Origin: a virus
Virus record (IMG/VR): IMGVR_UViG_3300037843_000143
Span: 1-35,972 of that record
DNA: 35,972 nucleotides
Strand: one strand, 5' to 3'
Part shown: positions 20,014 to 28,925 of the stretch, piece after piece
Layout: every line of letters begins with the position of its first letter
Position numbering within the stretch: the first letter of the stretch is position 1
Translations under genes and position numbers: made by a program
The notes under the pieces: model-generated
What the model saw: the letters and a program-made list of their open reading frames with translations, nothing else
Told to the model about the DNA's origin: nothing
The model's database searches: none

Positions 20014-20371
20014 CAGATATATGATTCTTTTTTATATCCTTGAATCCATTACCTGTTTTTTCAGTTATTCTATTCTTAATTTCAATCCTTATTTTATTTT
20101 TTCCACGAATGGCAATTGCTCTCCGACCAATTTCTTCAAGACCTAATTCTTCATCTTTACCTTGACGAATAGCGGCTTCTAAATCCCATATTTCAGCATT
20201 AATATTAATTAATTCCTGTATTTCTTTTCTTAAATCATATTTTCCCATTACTTGTATTAATTCTCTTGTTAAAGTTTCTTTTTCTTGTGTACATTCATCA
20301 CTACCAATTCTTGCAGATTTAAGAGAAGCAATACTATATCGGTCACAAAGTTCAGCTATTGGATATTCCAT
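20009..20371 (-). CDS. Helical protein of a type found in glycan gene clusters (DUF6165-like, tentative), 120 aa
   Basis: MEYPIAELCDRYSIASLKSA, NINAEIWDLEAAIRQGKDEE, LGLEEIGRRAIAIRGKNKIR and a final FKDIKKNHISV. This LDRxSIxxLKxxR ... LNxxIWxLExxIR ... EIGRRAxxIRxxNxxRIxxKN pattern is familiar from small proteins next to surface-polysaccharide transferases in bacteria and phages; biochemical role unknown. ATG at 20371 after AAGGT. Confidence 0.65.
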   Translation of the reverse strand: MEYPIAELCDRYSIASLKSARIGSDECTQEKETLTRELIQVMGKYDLRKEIQELININAEIWDLEAAIRQGKDEELGLEEIGRRAIAIRGKNKIRIEIKNRITEKTGNGFKDIKKNHISV

Positions 20372-20413
20372 TTATCTTATACCTTTCTGTTCTTTTACAG
20401 CTAATAAAGCTTT

Positions 20414-20566
20414 TTATGATGAGCTAGATTGCTCCCATCTAGACGGAGATTTAATGCCCATATGTGATGTTGGCGGGAAAAATTTCTTAATACTTTCATC
20501 TATTATATGAGTCTGTCCCTCTTTAGTTTTTCTTTTATTTCTCATTATTTTCCTTTTCACTTTCAT
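20414..20566 (-). CDS. Small basic protein, 50 aa
   Basis: ATG at 20566 follows GAGGTGG. MKVKRKIMRNKRKTKEGQTH, then KKFFPPTSHMGIKSPSRWEQ and a Ser tail. Basic N-terminus, no motif. The remaining 42 bases to the next start hold nothing recognisable. Confidence 0.55.
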   Translation of the reverse strand: MKVKRKIMRNKRKTKEGQTHIIDESIKKFFPPTSHMGIKSPSRWEQSSSS

Positions 20567-20589
20567 CTTACCACCTCTTATTTATTGGC

Positions 20590-20784
20590 TTATACTAAAT
20601 ATATCATATTTAAGATGCCGCTAAAAAAAATACATATTTCCATTCTTTCAAATACTCCATCATCATAAACTACATGTGATTCTATACTAGGATATTTACA
20701 TATATGTAAATTAATTAATTTTCCTTCAAAATTAGATATATCTTTTTTACCTTCATATCTTATACAATTAGAACAAATACTCAT
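20590..20784 (-). CDS. Small Cys-containing protein, 64 aa
   Basis: MSICSNCIRYEGKKDISNFE with CxxC near the start and two more Cys (HICKYP, EICIFF), so a small metal-binding knuckle is possible. AAGGAT precedes the ATG. It lies just downstream of the radical SAM gene and may be co-translated. Function unknown. Confidence 0.6.
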   Translation of the reverse strand: MSICSNCIRYEGKKDISNFEGKLINLHICKYPSIESHVVYDDGVFERMEICIFFSGILNMIYLV

Positions 20785-20791
20785 ATTATCC

Positions 20792-21862
20792 TTAAAAGAA
20801 ATTATAATTTGTACAATCTTTTTGAATTACTTGTTCGAATATTTCATTCACATGACCAAAAGTACATCTTGGGCATCTTCGTGGGTCAATAAGTCTATGA
20901 ATCATTTTATGTTCTTTACTACCCCATAATTCTTTCATATCCTTAATATTACCAAGTTCAACTGTAGCATCACCTCTCCTATCACAACATAATGTTACTG
21001 TTCCATCAGGAGAAATAGCACAGGTTGTATAGCAAGTCCAACATTTCTTGAATGTTAATTGGGTCTTCCATTCATCAGAAAATTTTTGTACAACACCAAA
21101 GATTTTAAAATTATCATCTTCAAAATCATCTCTTGCCTTATCCAACTGAAGATTTACACTTGCTCTAATTTCTGCATCATAATTATAAGACCGTTCATTT
21201 TCAAACCACGGTGGAGCGGCAGGACGAAGATGAAACTGTTCACAACCTAAATCTTTAGCAATCTTGCAAGCTTCATAAACTTCATGAAAGTTGCTCGGCA
21301 ACAAAAGATATTTATATGTAATTTCTAATCCTTTTCCAGTTACTTTCCTAATATTATCAAAAATATTTTCAATTGTATATCTATCTGTTCCTTTTACCTT
21401 TTGCCAAGTTTCTGTAGTTGCGGCATCTACCGAAATTCCTGCATAAGTTAATTTTAGTAATGTTTCAACATCTTCCCCTAAATGTGTTCCATTAGTAACA
21501 AGGGCTGATTGAATTTTATTCTTATGTAATTCATTTATAAGATAATATGTATTCTTATTCATCAATGGTTCACCACCACCACCGACACAAGCACTTTTTG
21601 TTTTCCAATATACAAGCATATCAATTATTGTATCTATCCGTTCTTTATCCATAACAGTATGTTTATTTCTAAGAATTTCAGCTGCATTGCAATGATGACA
21701 TCGAAGATTACATACTCCACAAGGGTCTATACTTACAAAAAGAGGAAAAGGTATTCTATCTTCTTCAATAATTGGTTTCCAATAAGGAACATGAACCAAT
21801 GCCTTTGCACCGTTGAAACTATTCCATTTTGACTTCCATTGCCTTAACATATCTTTACTCAT
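20792..21862 (-). CDS. Radical SAM enzyme with SPASM-type C-terminus, 356 aa
   Basis: CNLRCHHC gives CX3CX2C at C51, C55, C58 for the SAM-binding 4Fe-4S cluster; VGGGGEPLMN is the GGE motif; VTNGTHL and ISVDAATTETW follow the TIM-barrel order. The C-terminal Cys set (CWTCYTTCAISPDGTVTLCC, then RRCPRCTFGH) fits auxiliary Fe-S clusters of SPASM proteins. Family members modify peptides or sugars; in a glycan island a sugar-modifying role is plausible but unproven. ATG at 21862 after AGGAGA. Confidence 0.88.
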   Translation of the reverse strand: MSKDMLRQWKSKWNSFNGAKALVHVPYWKPIIEEDRIPFPLFVSIDPCGVCNLRCHHCNAAEILRNKHTVMDKERIDTIIDMLVYWKTKSACVGGGGEPLMNKNTYYLINELHKNKIQSALVTNGTHLGEDVETLLKLTYAGISVDAATTETWQKVKGTDRYTIENIFDNIRKVTGKGLEITYKYLLLPSNFHEVYEACKIAKDLGCEQFHLRPAAPPWFENERSYNYDAEIRASVNLQLDKARDDFEDDNFKIFGVVQKFSDEWKTQLTFKKCWTCYTTCAISPDGTVTLCCDRRGDATVELGNIKDMKELWGSKEHKMIHRLIDPRRCPRCTFGHVNEIFEQVIQKDCTNYNFF

Positions 21863-21870
21863 GTTGTCTC

Positions 21871-22779
21871 CTAATTAAAATATGATTGATATACTGCATA
21901 TGTTTCCATTATACTACTATATTTATCTAAAGTTTTATTTAAAAATTTTGTAGTATTATTATAACCATAAACTTCTAAATTAAAATCATCTAACAAATCA
22001 TGTTCATTTCTCTTTTGATATACTGAAGGTCTTGAATATACAATATAAGGATTATCACTTTTATAAGTCATTTGTAATAGATAAGAACCCCAAATATCAT
22101 CTACTCTGCCTACACCTGAAATAAGCATAAAATATTTAATTAAATCTCTTGATATAAAAGTATTTTGACTATCGAAAGGAGATATTTTATTTGTACAAAA
22201 AGGCCAATCAATTCTTAATTTTATATCCGAAATATCAAATATCATTCTTTCTAAAGCATCAACATCAGGGTTTCCATCCCATAAATCTACTTGTATAAGA
22301 GGTTTTATCTTTATACCATCTTCACTATAATAAGCATTTCTTTTTCCTACATCGGTTATAGGATAACCTCTATGCCATAAATGAGGATGGTCTGTTACAA
22401 ATAATGGGTCAAATACTTTATTCGATGTTGTCCAATAATCAAGAGTTACTTCTTTTCCTATCATCATATTTTGACCCCAAAAATCATAGGGTATATTATC
22501 ATCATCTGTTAAAGCAATAATATCTGCACCTCTATTATATGCTTCAATGAAACCTAAATTCCTTCTAACAGAAGTATTCCAACCTATAATTTTTGATATT
22601 TTAGGATACAATGATTCTTGTAATTTAGGAGAGAAATAACTGCATCTAATATTTTTGTATGAATCATGAGGAGTTTTTAAATCACCAACAATAATTAATT
22701 CCCAATCTTTCATTTCTGAAAATTTAATAATTGCCTCAGTAGGTTCATTTATAGTTGTTATAACAATATATTTCTTCAC
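21871..22779 (-). CDS. GT-A glycosyltransferase of the STELLO/reversibly-glycosylated-polypeptide type, 302 aa
   Basis: VITTINEPTEAIIKFSEMKD, WELIIVGDLKTPHDSY, RRNLGFIEAYNRGADIIALT and DDDNIPYDFW match the N-terminal GT-A domain of STELLO/DUF288 and UDP-arabinopyranose-mutase-like proteins, with DDD as the metal-binding motif. Start is GTG at 22779 after GGAGG, overlapping the previous TAG. Either a transferase or a nucleotide-sugar mutase. Confidence 0.75.
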   Translation of the reverse strand: MKKYIVITTINEPTEAIIKFSEMKDWELIIVGDLKTPHDSYKNIRCSYFSPKLQESLYPKISKIIGWNTSVRRNLGFIEAYNRGADIIALTDDDNIPYDFWGQNMMIGKEVTLDYWTTSNKVFDPLFVTDHPHLWHRGYPITDVGKRNAYYSEDGIKIKPLIQVDLWDGNPDVDALERMIFDISDIKLRIDWPFCTNKISPFDSQNTFISRDLIKYFMLISGVGRVDDIWGSYLLQMTYKSDNPYIVYSRPSVYQKRNEHDLLDDFNLEVYGYNNTTKFLNKTLDKYSSIMETYAVYQSYFN

Positions 22780-23540
22780 TAAATCCTCCCGATAAATTTT
22801 ATTACTTCATCCATTGTATTTAAAAATTCAGTTCTATCTTTTGGATGTGGATAGCAAGGTTTAAGACCTCTTCCATGAAAACCACAAAATGCTCTTGGTT
22901 TTCCTATGTTACTATTTATGATAGTACAATCTGAAGGCGCACTACCTTTTCCAAGTATTGCTATACATTTTTCACTTGCTTTAGATAATTCTATTAAATT
23001 TTTATTTGAATAATCTAAAACATTTGAATTTTTATATTCAGGATTTTGTGTACATAAAAAATTATATTGAGGGAAATTTTTTGATAATCTTTCTAAATTA
23101 AATATGAAACTTGAACAACCACCACGACAATTAGAATTGGCAATATATATTGTATTTTCTGGAACATCTATACTTAAATCTATATTAAAATCCATAAAAG
23201 GAATATCATCAGGATTGTATTCTAATTTATCTAATGGTGATTGTTCATTAAATAATTCAACAAAATTTTTCCAATTTATTCCTATAAAATCATTTTTTCT
23301 CCAACTATGTCCTAACCAAGTATCTATAGGAAAATAATCTTGTGGACAAAGAGAAAGTAAATCACCTTTACCTTCATTAAAATGAGCTATTTTTAAACTA
23401 GGAAAATCTGAAAATAAATATGCCATATTTAAAAAACAACCTACTAAAACATCATGTCCTTTAGATAATAACGTTTTAATTAAAGGTCGGCTAAATAAAT
23501 TATCACCATTATGTAAATTATTATAACAATAGATTTTCAT
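22779..23540 (-). CDS. GT9-like (heptosyltransferase-type) protein, 253 aa
   Basis: MKIYCYNNLHNGDNLFSRPL, with GDNLFSRPLIKTLLSKGHDV resembling the GDxxxxxPxxxxLkxxxp start of ADP-heptose transferases, and YIANSNCRGGCSSFIFNLER in the place of the donor-binding loop. The C-terminal AILGKGSAPSDC fits a GT-B site. Weaker match than the other transferases. Overlaps both neighbours closely. Confidence 0.62.
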   Translation of the reverse strand: MKIYCYNNLHNGDNLFSRPLIKTLLSKGHDVLVGCFLNMAYLFSDFPSLKIAHFNEGKGDLLSLCPQDYFPIDTWLGHSWRKNDFIGINWKNFVELFNEQSPLDKLEYNPDDIPFMDFNIDLSIDVPENTIYIANSNCRGGCSSFIFNLERLSKNFPQYNFLCTQNPEYKNSNVLDYSNKNLIELSKASEKCIAILGKGSAPSDCTIINSNIGKPRAFCGFHGRGLKPCYPHPKDRTEFLNTMDEVIKFIGRI

Positions 23541-24110
23541 TTATTCTTTAGGTAATATATATATTATTCCACAAGGATGTTCTTCACTAAAACTTGTCTC
23601 ATTGTAATAATATCTATAATTATTTTCCCCATATATTTTTGTTAAAAATGGTTCTATTGATTCATATTTATAACCAGAGTATTTTTCGGGAACCATGAAA
23701 TCGTGAATCACTATAATTGGTTTAATTTTATTTTCTCCAATAATATTTAATTCATCAAGTAAAGGTTCATTGATACTATTAAGATGAAAAGTATTATATT
23801 CTCTTTCCATTTTGTGAGCATCTAAGAAAAATAAAATTGGCTGTATAAAATTTGGAATATTTTCTTTCAAAAAATTTATAGTTGTCATATTAAATAATTT
23901 TATTCTTTTATTATCTTTAATTTTTTTATAAACCTCATTATATAACTCTGTATTAATTTCTATACTGTAAACATTATCACAAATACTAGCCAAAGCTTCT
24001 GTAGTTTTTCCATGATAAGTACCCGTTTCTACTACCGTTTTAATTTTATATTTTTTAATAAGTTTTTTAAATTCTTCGTATGCAGTTTTATCGCCATCTA
24101 TTCCAAACAT
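23541..24110 (-). CDS. Class I SAM-dependent methyltransferase, copy A, 189 aa
   Basis: Motif I VVETGTYHGKTTEALASICD, then YSIEIN (acidic ribose-binding residue), FFLDAH and IIVIHDFMVPE. Paralogous to the protein at 24889-25446 along its whole length, including identical IYILPK ends. Likely O-methylates a sugar or lipid-linked intermediate of this island. Contains a short insertion (KMEREYNTFHLNS) missing in the other copy. Confidence 0.82.
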   Translation of the reverse strand: MFGIDGDKTAYEEFKKLIKKYKIKTVVETGTYHGKTTEALASICDNVYSIEINTELYNEVYKKIKDNKRIKLFNMTTINFLKENIPNFIQPILFFLDAHKMEREYNTFHLNSINEPLLDELNIIGENKIKPIIVIHDFMVPEKYSGYKYESIEPFLTKIYGENNYRYYYNETSFSEEHPCGIIYILPKE

Positions 24111-24113
24111 TTA

Positions 24114-24887
24114 TTACCTCTTTAAATATTTCTGAAATTTTGGTTCATTGAAAATAGGTGGATATTCATTATATGTTCTAATCACACCTTGTCTAAACAT
24201 ATCTTCATCATTATTCAAACATCTAGCTATTCTTTCTCTGTCTTTATTCTCTGGTTTATTTTCTTGCATTTCAGCAAAAGCTTCAACTTTTTCTATTATA
24301 GAATCAACACCACCTAACCAACTTAAATGCCAACCAGCATTTTTAATAACTGGTAAACCGCTATCTCTCCAAGCATTAGGATTACTAAAATGTTTTCCTC
24401 TTCCGATAACAGCACCCCAATTACATGTACCTTTTACTCTATTGGCAAAAAAACAACACCATTTGAGTTCAGCCTTATAAACACCTTGTATATTTGTATC
24501 CAATATTTTTGGGTCTATAATTTCATCTAAATCTGATATAATAATTATATCATCATCTTTTATATTTATTAATCCTCTTTTTAAACAATCTCTTTGATGC
24601 CTCTCAAGAATCCATGCAGGATTATTTTCTTTTGATTTTCCAGAACCAGACCAACGATTTAAATCTATTTCAACATTTGGCATATCGGTTACTGGAATAT
24701 AAATTATCTTATTTAAAAATTCATTATATCTTTCCCTATTCTGTTCAAAATATAATGGTTTATCTTTTCCTGTATGAGTTTTATTTGCCTCTGCAATGAC
24801 AAAATAATCTACTTTATCATTCATTATTCTTAATCTAATTTCTAATAAATCTAATTCGTTGAATAAAGTAAAACAATCGTATATCAT
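24114..24887 (-). CDS. GT17-family glycosyltransferase, 257 aa
   Basis: MIYDCFTLFNELDLLEIRLR, YFVIAEANKTHTGKDKPLYF, IIYIPVTDMPN, WILERHQRDCLKRGL and DDIIIISDLDEIIDP are the full set of conserved blocks of GT17 (beta-1,4-mannosyl-glycoprotein GlcNAc-transferase-like) enzymes, with SDLDE as the metal/nucleotide motif. Placed between the two duplicated methyltransferases. Acceptor unknown. Confidence 0.9.
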   Translation of the reverse strand: MIYDCFTLFNELDLLEIRLRIMNDKVDYFVIAEANKTHTGKDKPLYFEQNRERYNEFLNKIIYIPVTDMPNVEIDLNRWSGSGKSKENNPAWILERHQRDCLKRGLINIKDDDIIIISDLDEIIDPKILDTNIQGVYKAELKWCCFFANRVKGTCNWGAVIGRGKHFSNPNAWRDSGLPVIKNAGWHLSWLGGVDSIIEKVEAFAEMQENKPENKDRERIARCLNNDEDMFRQGVIRTYNEYPPIFNEPKFQKYLKR

Positions 24888-24888
24888 A

Positions 24889-25446
24889 TTATACCTTTGG
24901 TAATATATAAATTATTCCAACACATTCTGGTTTATTCCCTTGACGATTACATTCTTGATTATAATAATAATTGAAACCATCTTTTCCATATATTTTAATT
25001 AATGATGATTCAATATATTTAAAATCAAATCCATCATTATTAAAGTTTTTGTTTGGAACAGCAAAATCATGTATTGTTATTATTGGTTTGATTTTATTAT
25101 CGGCTATAACTTCCAATTCACCTAATAATGGGATAGGTGGGCCGTGAGCATCTAAGAAAAATAGAATAGGTTGTAGAAAAAAATTCATATATCTTTTTAA
25201 AAATTCTACTGAATCCATATTCAATAATTTTAATTTTATATTATTATTACCTTTAAATCTTTCACATGCCTTATTAAACGAATCTTTATTAACTTCTACA
25301 CTCCAAACATTATCACAAATAGATAATAATGATTCAGTTGTATTTCCTATCCATGTTCCAGTTTCTACTATAGTTTTAATATTATATAAATTTATTAATC
25401 TTTTGAATTCTTCATAAGCCACAATATCTTTATCTATTCCTAACAT
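24889..25446 (-). CDS. Class I SAM-dependent methyltransferase, copy B, 185 aa
   Basis: IVETGTWIGNTTESLLSICD (motif I), WSVEVNKDSF, FFLDAHGPPIP and ITIHDFAVPNK parallel copy A. MLGIDKDIVAYEEFKRLINL versus MFGIDGDKTAYEEFKKLIKK shows the shared start. Differences in FFLDAHGPPIP versus FFLDAHKMER suggest changed acceptor specificity. Start overlaps the previous stop. Confidence 0.82.
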   Translation of the reverse strand: MLGIDKDIVAYEEFKRLINLYNIKTIVETGTWIGNTTESLLSICDNVWSVEVNKDSFNKACERFKGNNNIKLKLLNMDSVEFLKRYMNFFLQPILFFLDAHGPPIPLLGELEVIADNKIKPIITIHDFAVPNKNFNNDGFDFKYIESSLIKIYGKDGFNYYYNQECNRQGNKPECVGIIYILPKV

Positions 25447-26195
25447 TAATCATACCTCTCGTATTTTAATTTTGGATTCCATAATAAAGCTGAAACTGGA
25501 ATATTACTTTGTCTCATTTTTATTTCTTTACATTTACTTAATAACAATACATCTAATAATACTCCTTCACCCTTTTTATAATTATCGGTTTCTTGAAAAT
25601 GAAGTCCAGTATTTACAAAATTTTCACATCTATAAATATCCTGTGTTATTATTTTATCACCTAATTTATTTTTTAAATAATTAATAACTTCGTTGTTATC
25701 TGAAGCTATAAATATTTTGTTTGGAACATCTTTAAGAAGTTCATAATAAAAATTTAAATCTTTAAGTTTATCAAAATTTTCTTGACTAGTACCACCATTA
25801 TTGTCGCCTTCCATTCCTCTAATATGAATTCCAACTATATCTTCAGTAAAATATTGATTTAAAAAAGAATTCAATTTCTCTTCAATTTCCTTTTTAATTT
25901 TGATATATTTATTTATTATTCCACTTAATTCAAGTTTATAATCATTATTTTCTGTTAAATAATTAATGTCAAAACCATGATAAAATTCTTTCCTTGATGA
26001 TTCTCCCTTTCCATTGCCAATAGACTCAAAATAATTATTGAAAACATTATTGTTGTTACCGATAGAATAATTAGGATTGAACCAATTTACAGTAGGTATA
26101 ATATTATTTTTATCACAATAAAGTAAATTATCAATGGTAATAAGAAAAGTAGAAAATAATCCTGCGTTGTTTCCTTCTATTTTTAAATATTTCAT
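25446..26195 (-). CDS. Fucosyltransferase-like (GT11/GT23-type) protein, 249 aa
   Basis: VGIHIRGMEGDNN matches the HxRxxD-like donor motif of alpha-1,2/1,6 fucosyltransferases, followed by NKIFIASDNNEVINYLKNKL, IITQDIYR and a C-terminal GEGVLLDVLLLSKCKEIKMR, the usual order of motifs I-III. The N-terminal GNNAGLFSTFLITIDNLLYC also fits. Donor assumed GDP-fucose or relative; acceptor unknown. Confidence 0.75.
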   Translation of the reverse strand: MKYLKIEGNNAGLFSTFLITIDNLLYCDKNNIIPTVNWFNPNYSIGNNNNVFNNYFESIGNGKGESSRKEFYHGFDINYLTENNDYKLELSGIINKYIKIKKEIEEKLNSFLNQYFTEDIVGIHIRGMEGDNNGGTSQENFDKLKDLNFYYELLKDVPNKIFIASDNNEVINYLKNKLGDKIITQDIYRCENFVNTGLHFQETDNYKKGEGVLLDVLLLSKCKEIKMRQSNIPVSALLWNPKLKYERYD

Positions 26196-26671
26196 TACAT
26201 GTAATCTTTCATATGAGAAAAAGTTATTATATTTTTCTTTCCAGACATAATATCATTATACAATTTATCTGCATTTATTAAAATATAATCTAATTGTTTT
26301 TGTAATTCTTTTATACGATTTTCAGATTTACAATTTATTATTTTCATATATGTTATTATAGCTTTATCTATACACATTGCCAAACTTTCAGTTGTTGGTT
26401 CTCCACCTTCTTTTTGTTCTGAAACAAAAATATTTTCTAATTTTTCTAATAATCTATTCCTTTCCGTATTTGCTTTTATTCCTTCTTTAGTTCCTTCAAA
26501 TACAATATCTTTATCATCAGAATTCATTTTCCAATCACAATTCCAACCTAAATATAATTGCCATGCTAAAGCATCTGCTTCATTTGCTGCTCTATAATTT
26601 TTACATTTCTTTTTAAACCACCAATCAATTTTATGTTTGAAAGTATTAAATAATTCGGTTATATTCATCAT
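26195..26671 (-). CDS. Hypothetical helical protein in the glycan island, 158 aa
   Basis: MMNITELFNTFKHKIDWWFK, KNYRAANEADALAWQLYLGW, then helices to HMKDYM. No signal peptide, no nucleotide-binding motif. Its start overlaps the previous stop (ATGA) and its stop abuts the fucosyltransferase-like start, so it is co-expressed with the transferases. Could be an accessory or structural component; not recognised. Confidence 0.65.
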   Translation of the reverse strand: MMNITELFNTFKHKIDWWFKKKCKNYRAANEADALAWQLYLGWNCDWKMNSDDKDIVFEGTKEGIKANTERNRLLEKLENIFVSEQKEGGEPTTESLAMCIDKAIITYMKIINCKSENRIKELQKQLDYILINADKLYNDIMSGKKNIITFSHMKDYM

Positions 26672-27255
26672 AATGCAGTTCCTATTATTGTTTTATATGG
26701 TTGAGGTATCGCTTCTTTGGATGGTGGTTTTCTTACAGTATGTTTATGAAAAGTTTTTATAGTTAAACAAGGATTTGTTATGATGTAACCAGCTTTTTCT
26801 ATTTCATAAGCAATCCTATTATCACATCCCCTTATTATACCGAGAGCAAAATCACCCCATATTTCTTTTATCTTACCTTTAAAAATCCATGTATCTTGAG
26901 AATGATGTGGTGATGGATAAAGATGACCATTTTCTTCATATCTGGTCAAAGCATAACATTCATTCTCTTTCATATTATTTACTAGATTTATATTATCACC
27001 CATATACATATCAGAATTTGAAATTATGCTTATATCTGGATTATCAAATGAATTTACCAAGTTAAAAAAATCAGTAAATGTTTGTTGTTTCTTGGTTGAA
27101 GAAATCTTAACTAATTTTTCATTTTCTATATTTAATTCATTCTCACAAATTATAACTATCTTATCAAGATATTTATTTTCAATATTTTTTTGTATAGAAA
27201 ACAATAAATCATCTTTTCTATAATTTTCATAATAACTAGTAAATAATGTTATCAT
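26668..27255 (-). CDS. Glycosyltransferase-like protein, 195 aa
   Basis: MITLFTSYYENYRKDDLLFS, KIVIICENE, PDISIISNSDMYMGDNINLV, YALTRYEENG, HHSQDTWIFKG and IWGDFALGIIRGCDNRIAYE. SNSDMYMGD and SQDTW are the metal and acceptor motifs found in small GT-A-like transferases of cyanobacterial and phage clusters. Shorter than typical GT2. Substrate unknown. Confidence 0.72.
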   Translation of the reverse strand: MITLFTSYYENYRKDDLLFSIQKNIENKYLDKIVIICENELNIENEKLVKISSTKKQQTFTDFFNLVNSFDNPDISIISNSDMYMGDNINLVNNMKENECYALTRYEENGHLYPSPHHSQDTWIFKGKIKEIWGDFALGIIRGCDNRIAYEIEKAGYIITNPCLTIKTFHKHTVRKPPSKEAIPQPYKTIIGTAL

Positions 27256-27878
27256 TATTTCCTCACAAATATTGCATTAAGTTTATCATTAAAATCTAAT
27301 ATATATTTTTGTTGTAGAAAATCTTTTATTCTATTAAGACCAACATGATTATGTTCAACACAAATTACTTTTGGTATTTTTCTGTCAAAATTAATTCCTT
27401 CTAAAGCTTCTATTTCATGACCTTCAATATCCAAAACAAATAAATCAATATCATTATCACCAAAAAGGGCATCATATGTATTTGTATGACAAGTGGTTAT
27501 TGAAGGATTCCCATACATTCTTTTAACAGCTTCGTCAACATTCATCCCATTCATTCCACCATTATCACCATTATAATTATAAATATTTACTTCTTTATTA
27601 TTTGTATTAGATAAAGCAACAAATAAATTTGTACTATGCGGTCTATTTTTAACTAATTTATCATAATTTATTTTTGATGCTTCGACATTGCAAACTAACC
27701 ATCCTATTTCTTCAAATACTAAACAAGTAGGTATGAATAATCCATCATTAGCTCCACATTCAATAGCCTTACCTTCTTTTTGATTTGTAAAATATCTATC
27801 ATACAATATTTTATCAATTGGCTCATTTGAACCACCTCTTGCTCCTTCTGTTAATAAACTTTGACCATAAAATTTCAT
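27255..27878 (-). CDS. FkbM-family methyltransferase, 207 aa
   Basis: KAIECGANDGLFIPTCLVFE (motif I), GWLVCNVEAS, VALSNTNNKEVNIYNYNGDN, TYDALFGDNDIDLFVLDIEG and HEIEALEGINF are the FkbM signature blocks, the last being the DLLKIDVEGxExxxLxG motif. FkbM enzymes O-methylate sugars and other hydroxyls. Start at 27878, two bases downstream of the GT2 stop. Confidence 0.88.
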   Translation of the reverse strand: MKFYGQSLLTEGARGGSNEPIDKILYDRYFTNQKEGKAIECGANDGLFIPTCLVFEEIGWLVCNVEASKINYDKLVKNRPHSTNLFVALSNTNNKEVNIYNYNGDNGGMNGMNVDEAVKRMYGNPSITTCHTNTYDALFGDNDIDLFVLDIEGHEIEALEGINFDRKIPKVICVEHNHVGLNRIKDFLQQKYILDFNDKLNAIFVRK

Positions 27879-27879
27879 A

Positions 27880-28665
27880 TTATTCCTTTATATTTGTCAT
27901 AAAAACATGTTCTATTTCATTAATTGAATTAGAATTATGATATATGCTATTGTCTTTATTATTTCTATATTGCATTTGATATTTATGAAGTATACCATCA
28001 AGATTTTTCTTTCTTTGATTAACCTTAAAATCCATATATCCTCTATCATTATCTGGTAAATGATTCATTACGGTTTCATCTTCCATGTAAGCATTTTTAA
28101 GATTATTTGTTATAAGTATACGAAAACCATAATCTGCATCTTCTTCACCATATAAATCAAATCCCTCATTCCAATAACCTAATCTTTCTTTTGTTCTTTT
28201 TGGAATAAAGAAACAAGCACCACCGATATTACCACCCTTAACTCTATAACGATAACCATTTTCACCAACAACACCATATGCATTTTTAGATTCTACATTA
28301 TAACCTAATACTCCAACTGAAGGGCAATGGTCTAATATAGTCATAATATCATCTAACCAATTTTTCTTATTAAACGTAACGTCATTATCTATCTTAGCAT
28401 AACAATCAATATCATCATAATGTTTCCATAAAATATTATGAGCCTTTGATATACCAATATTCTTAGGCATCAATACCAAATTATGTATCTTCTTTTCATC
28501 AAAAAGATTTTTTAAATAATCTGGTGTTCCATCGGTTGAACCATTATCAAGAACGGAAATCATATAAGGAATATTATCAGATGCCGTTTCAATTATGGAA
28601 GATATAGATTGTTTTGTTAATTCCAATCGGTTAAATGTTGCCATGCATAAATTAACTCTATACAT
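27880..28665 (-). CDS. GT2 family glycosyltransferase, 261 aa
   Basis: MYRVNLCMATFNRLELTKQS, VLDNGSTDGTPDYL, NIGISKAHNILW and CYAKIDNDVTFNKKNW (DxD region), then GGACFFIPK and FDLYGEEDADYGFRI, all classic GT2 blocks including the ED catalytic-base motif. Inverting GT-A enzyme. Overlaps the MazG-like gene by eight bases. Confidence 0.88.
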   Translation of the reverse strand: MYRVNLCMATFNRLELTKQSISSIIETASDNIPYMISVLDNGSTDGTPDYLKNLFDEKKIHNLVLMPKNIGISKAHNILWKHYDDIDCYAKIDNDVTFNKKNWLDDIMTILDHCPSVGVLGYNVESKNAYGVVGENGYRYRVKGGNIGGACFFIPKRTKERLGYWNEGFDLYGEEDADYGFRILITNNLKNAYMEDETVMNHLPDNDRGYMDFKVNQRKKNLDGILHKYQMQYRNNKDNSIYHNSNSINEIEHVFMTNIKE

Positions 28666-28924
28666 TATTTTTCTCCAATAAAGAATTAAATCTTATCATT
28701 TTTTCTTTATGATATTTAGGCCAATTTGTATAATATGTTTTCATTTGTTTTAACATAATATTTACATCTGCAATTTCTTCACAAACATTTTCATATTTTT
28801 CATCATCTTCTGGTTTACGTCTATATTTTAATATTGCTTTAATTAATTCAGACATTTCTTCAATCATCATATCTTCTTGAGAATCAATACCCCATTTTTC
28901 TATAGCTTTTTTAAATTTATTCAT
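28658..28924 (-). CDS. MazG-like NTP pyrophosphohydrolase, 88 aa
   Basis: All-alpha NTP-PPase pattern: WGIDSQEDMMIEEMSELIKA with EExxE (EEMSE), then VCEEIADVNIMLKQM with ExxD. Hydrolyses (d)NTPs or alarmones to the monophosphate and PPi in known relatives. Located inside a glycosyltransferase operon, where it might act on nucleotide pools or nucleotide-linked donors; that is inference. Confidence 0.82.
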   Translation of the reverse strand: MNKFKKAIEKWGIDSQEDMMIEEMSELIKAILKYRRKPEDDEKYENVCEEIADVNIMLKQMKTYYTNWPKYHKEKMIRFNSLLEKNNV

Positions 28925-28925
28925 A

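Noticed and set aside
20372-20413. Terminator near AATAAAGCTTTTTATG
   Set aside because: The stem is short and AT-only with no continuous T-run after it on the minus strand.
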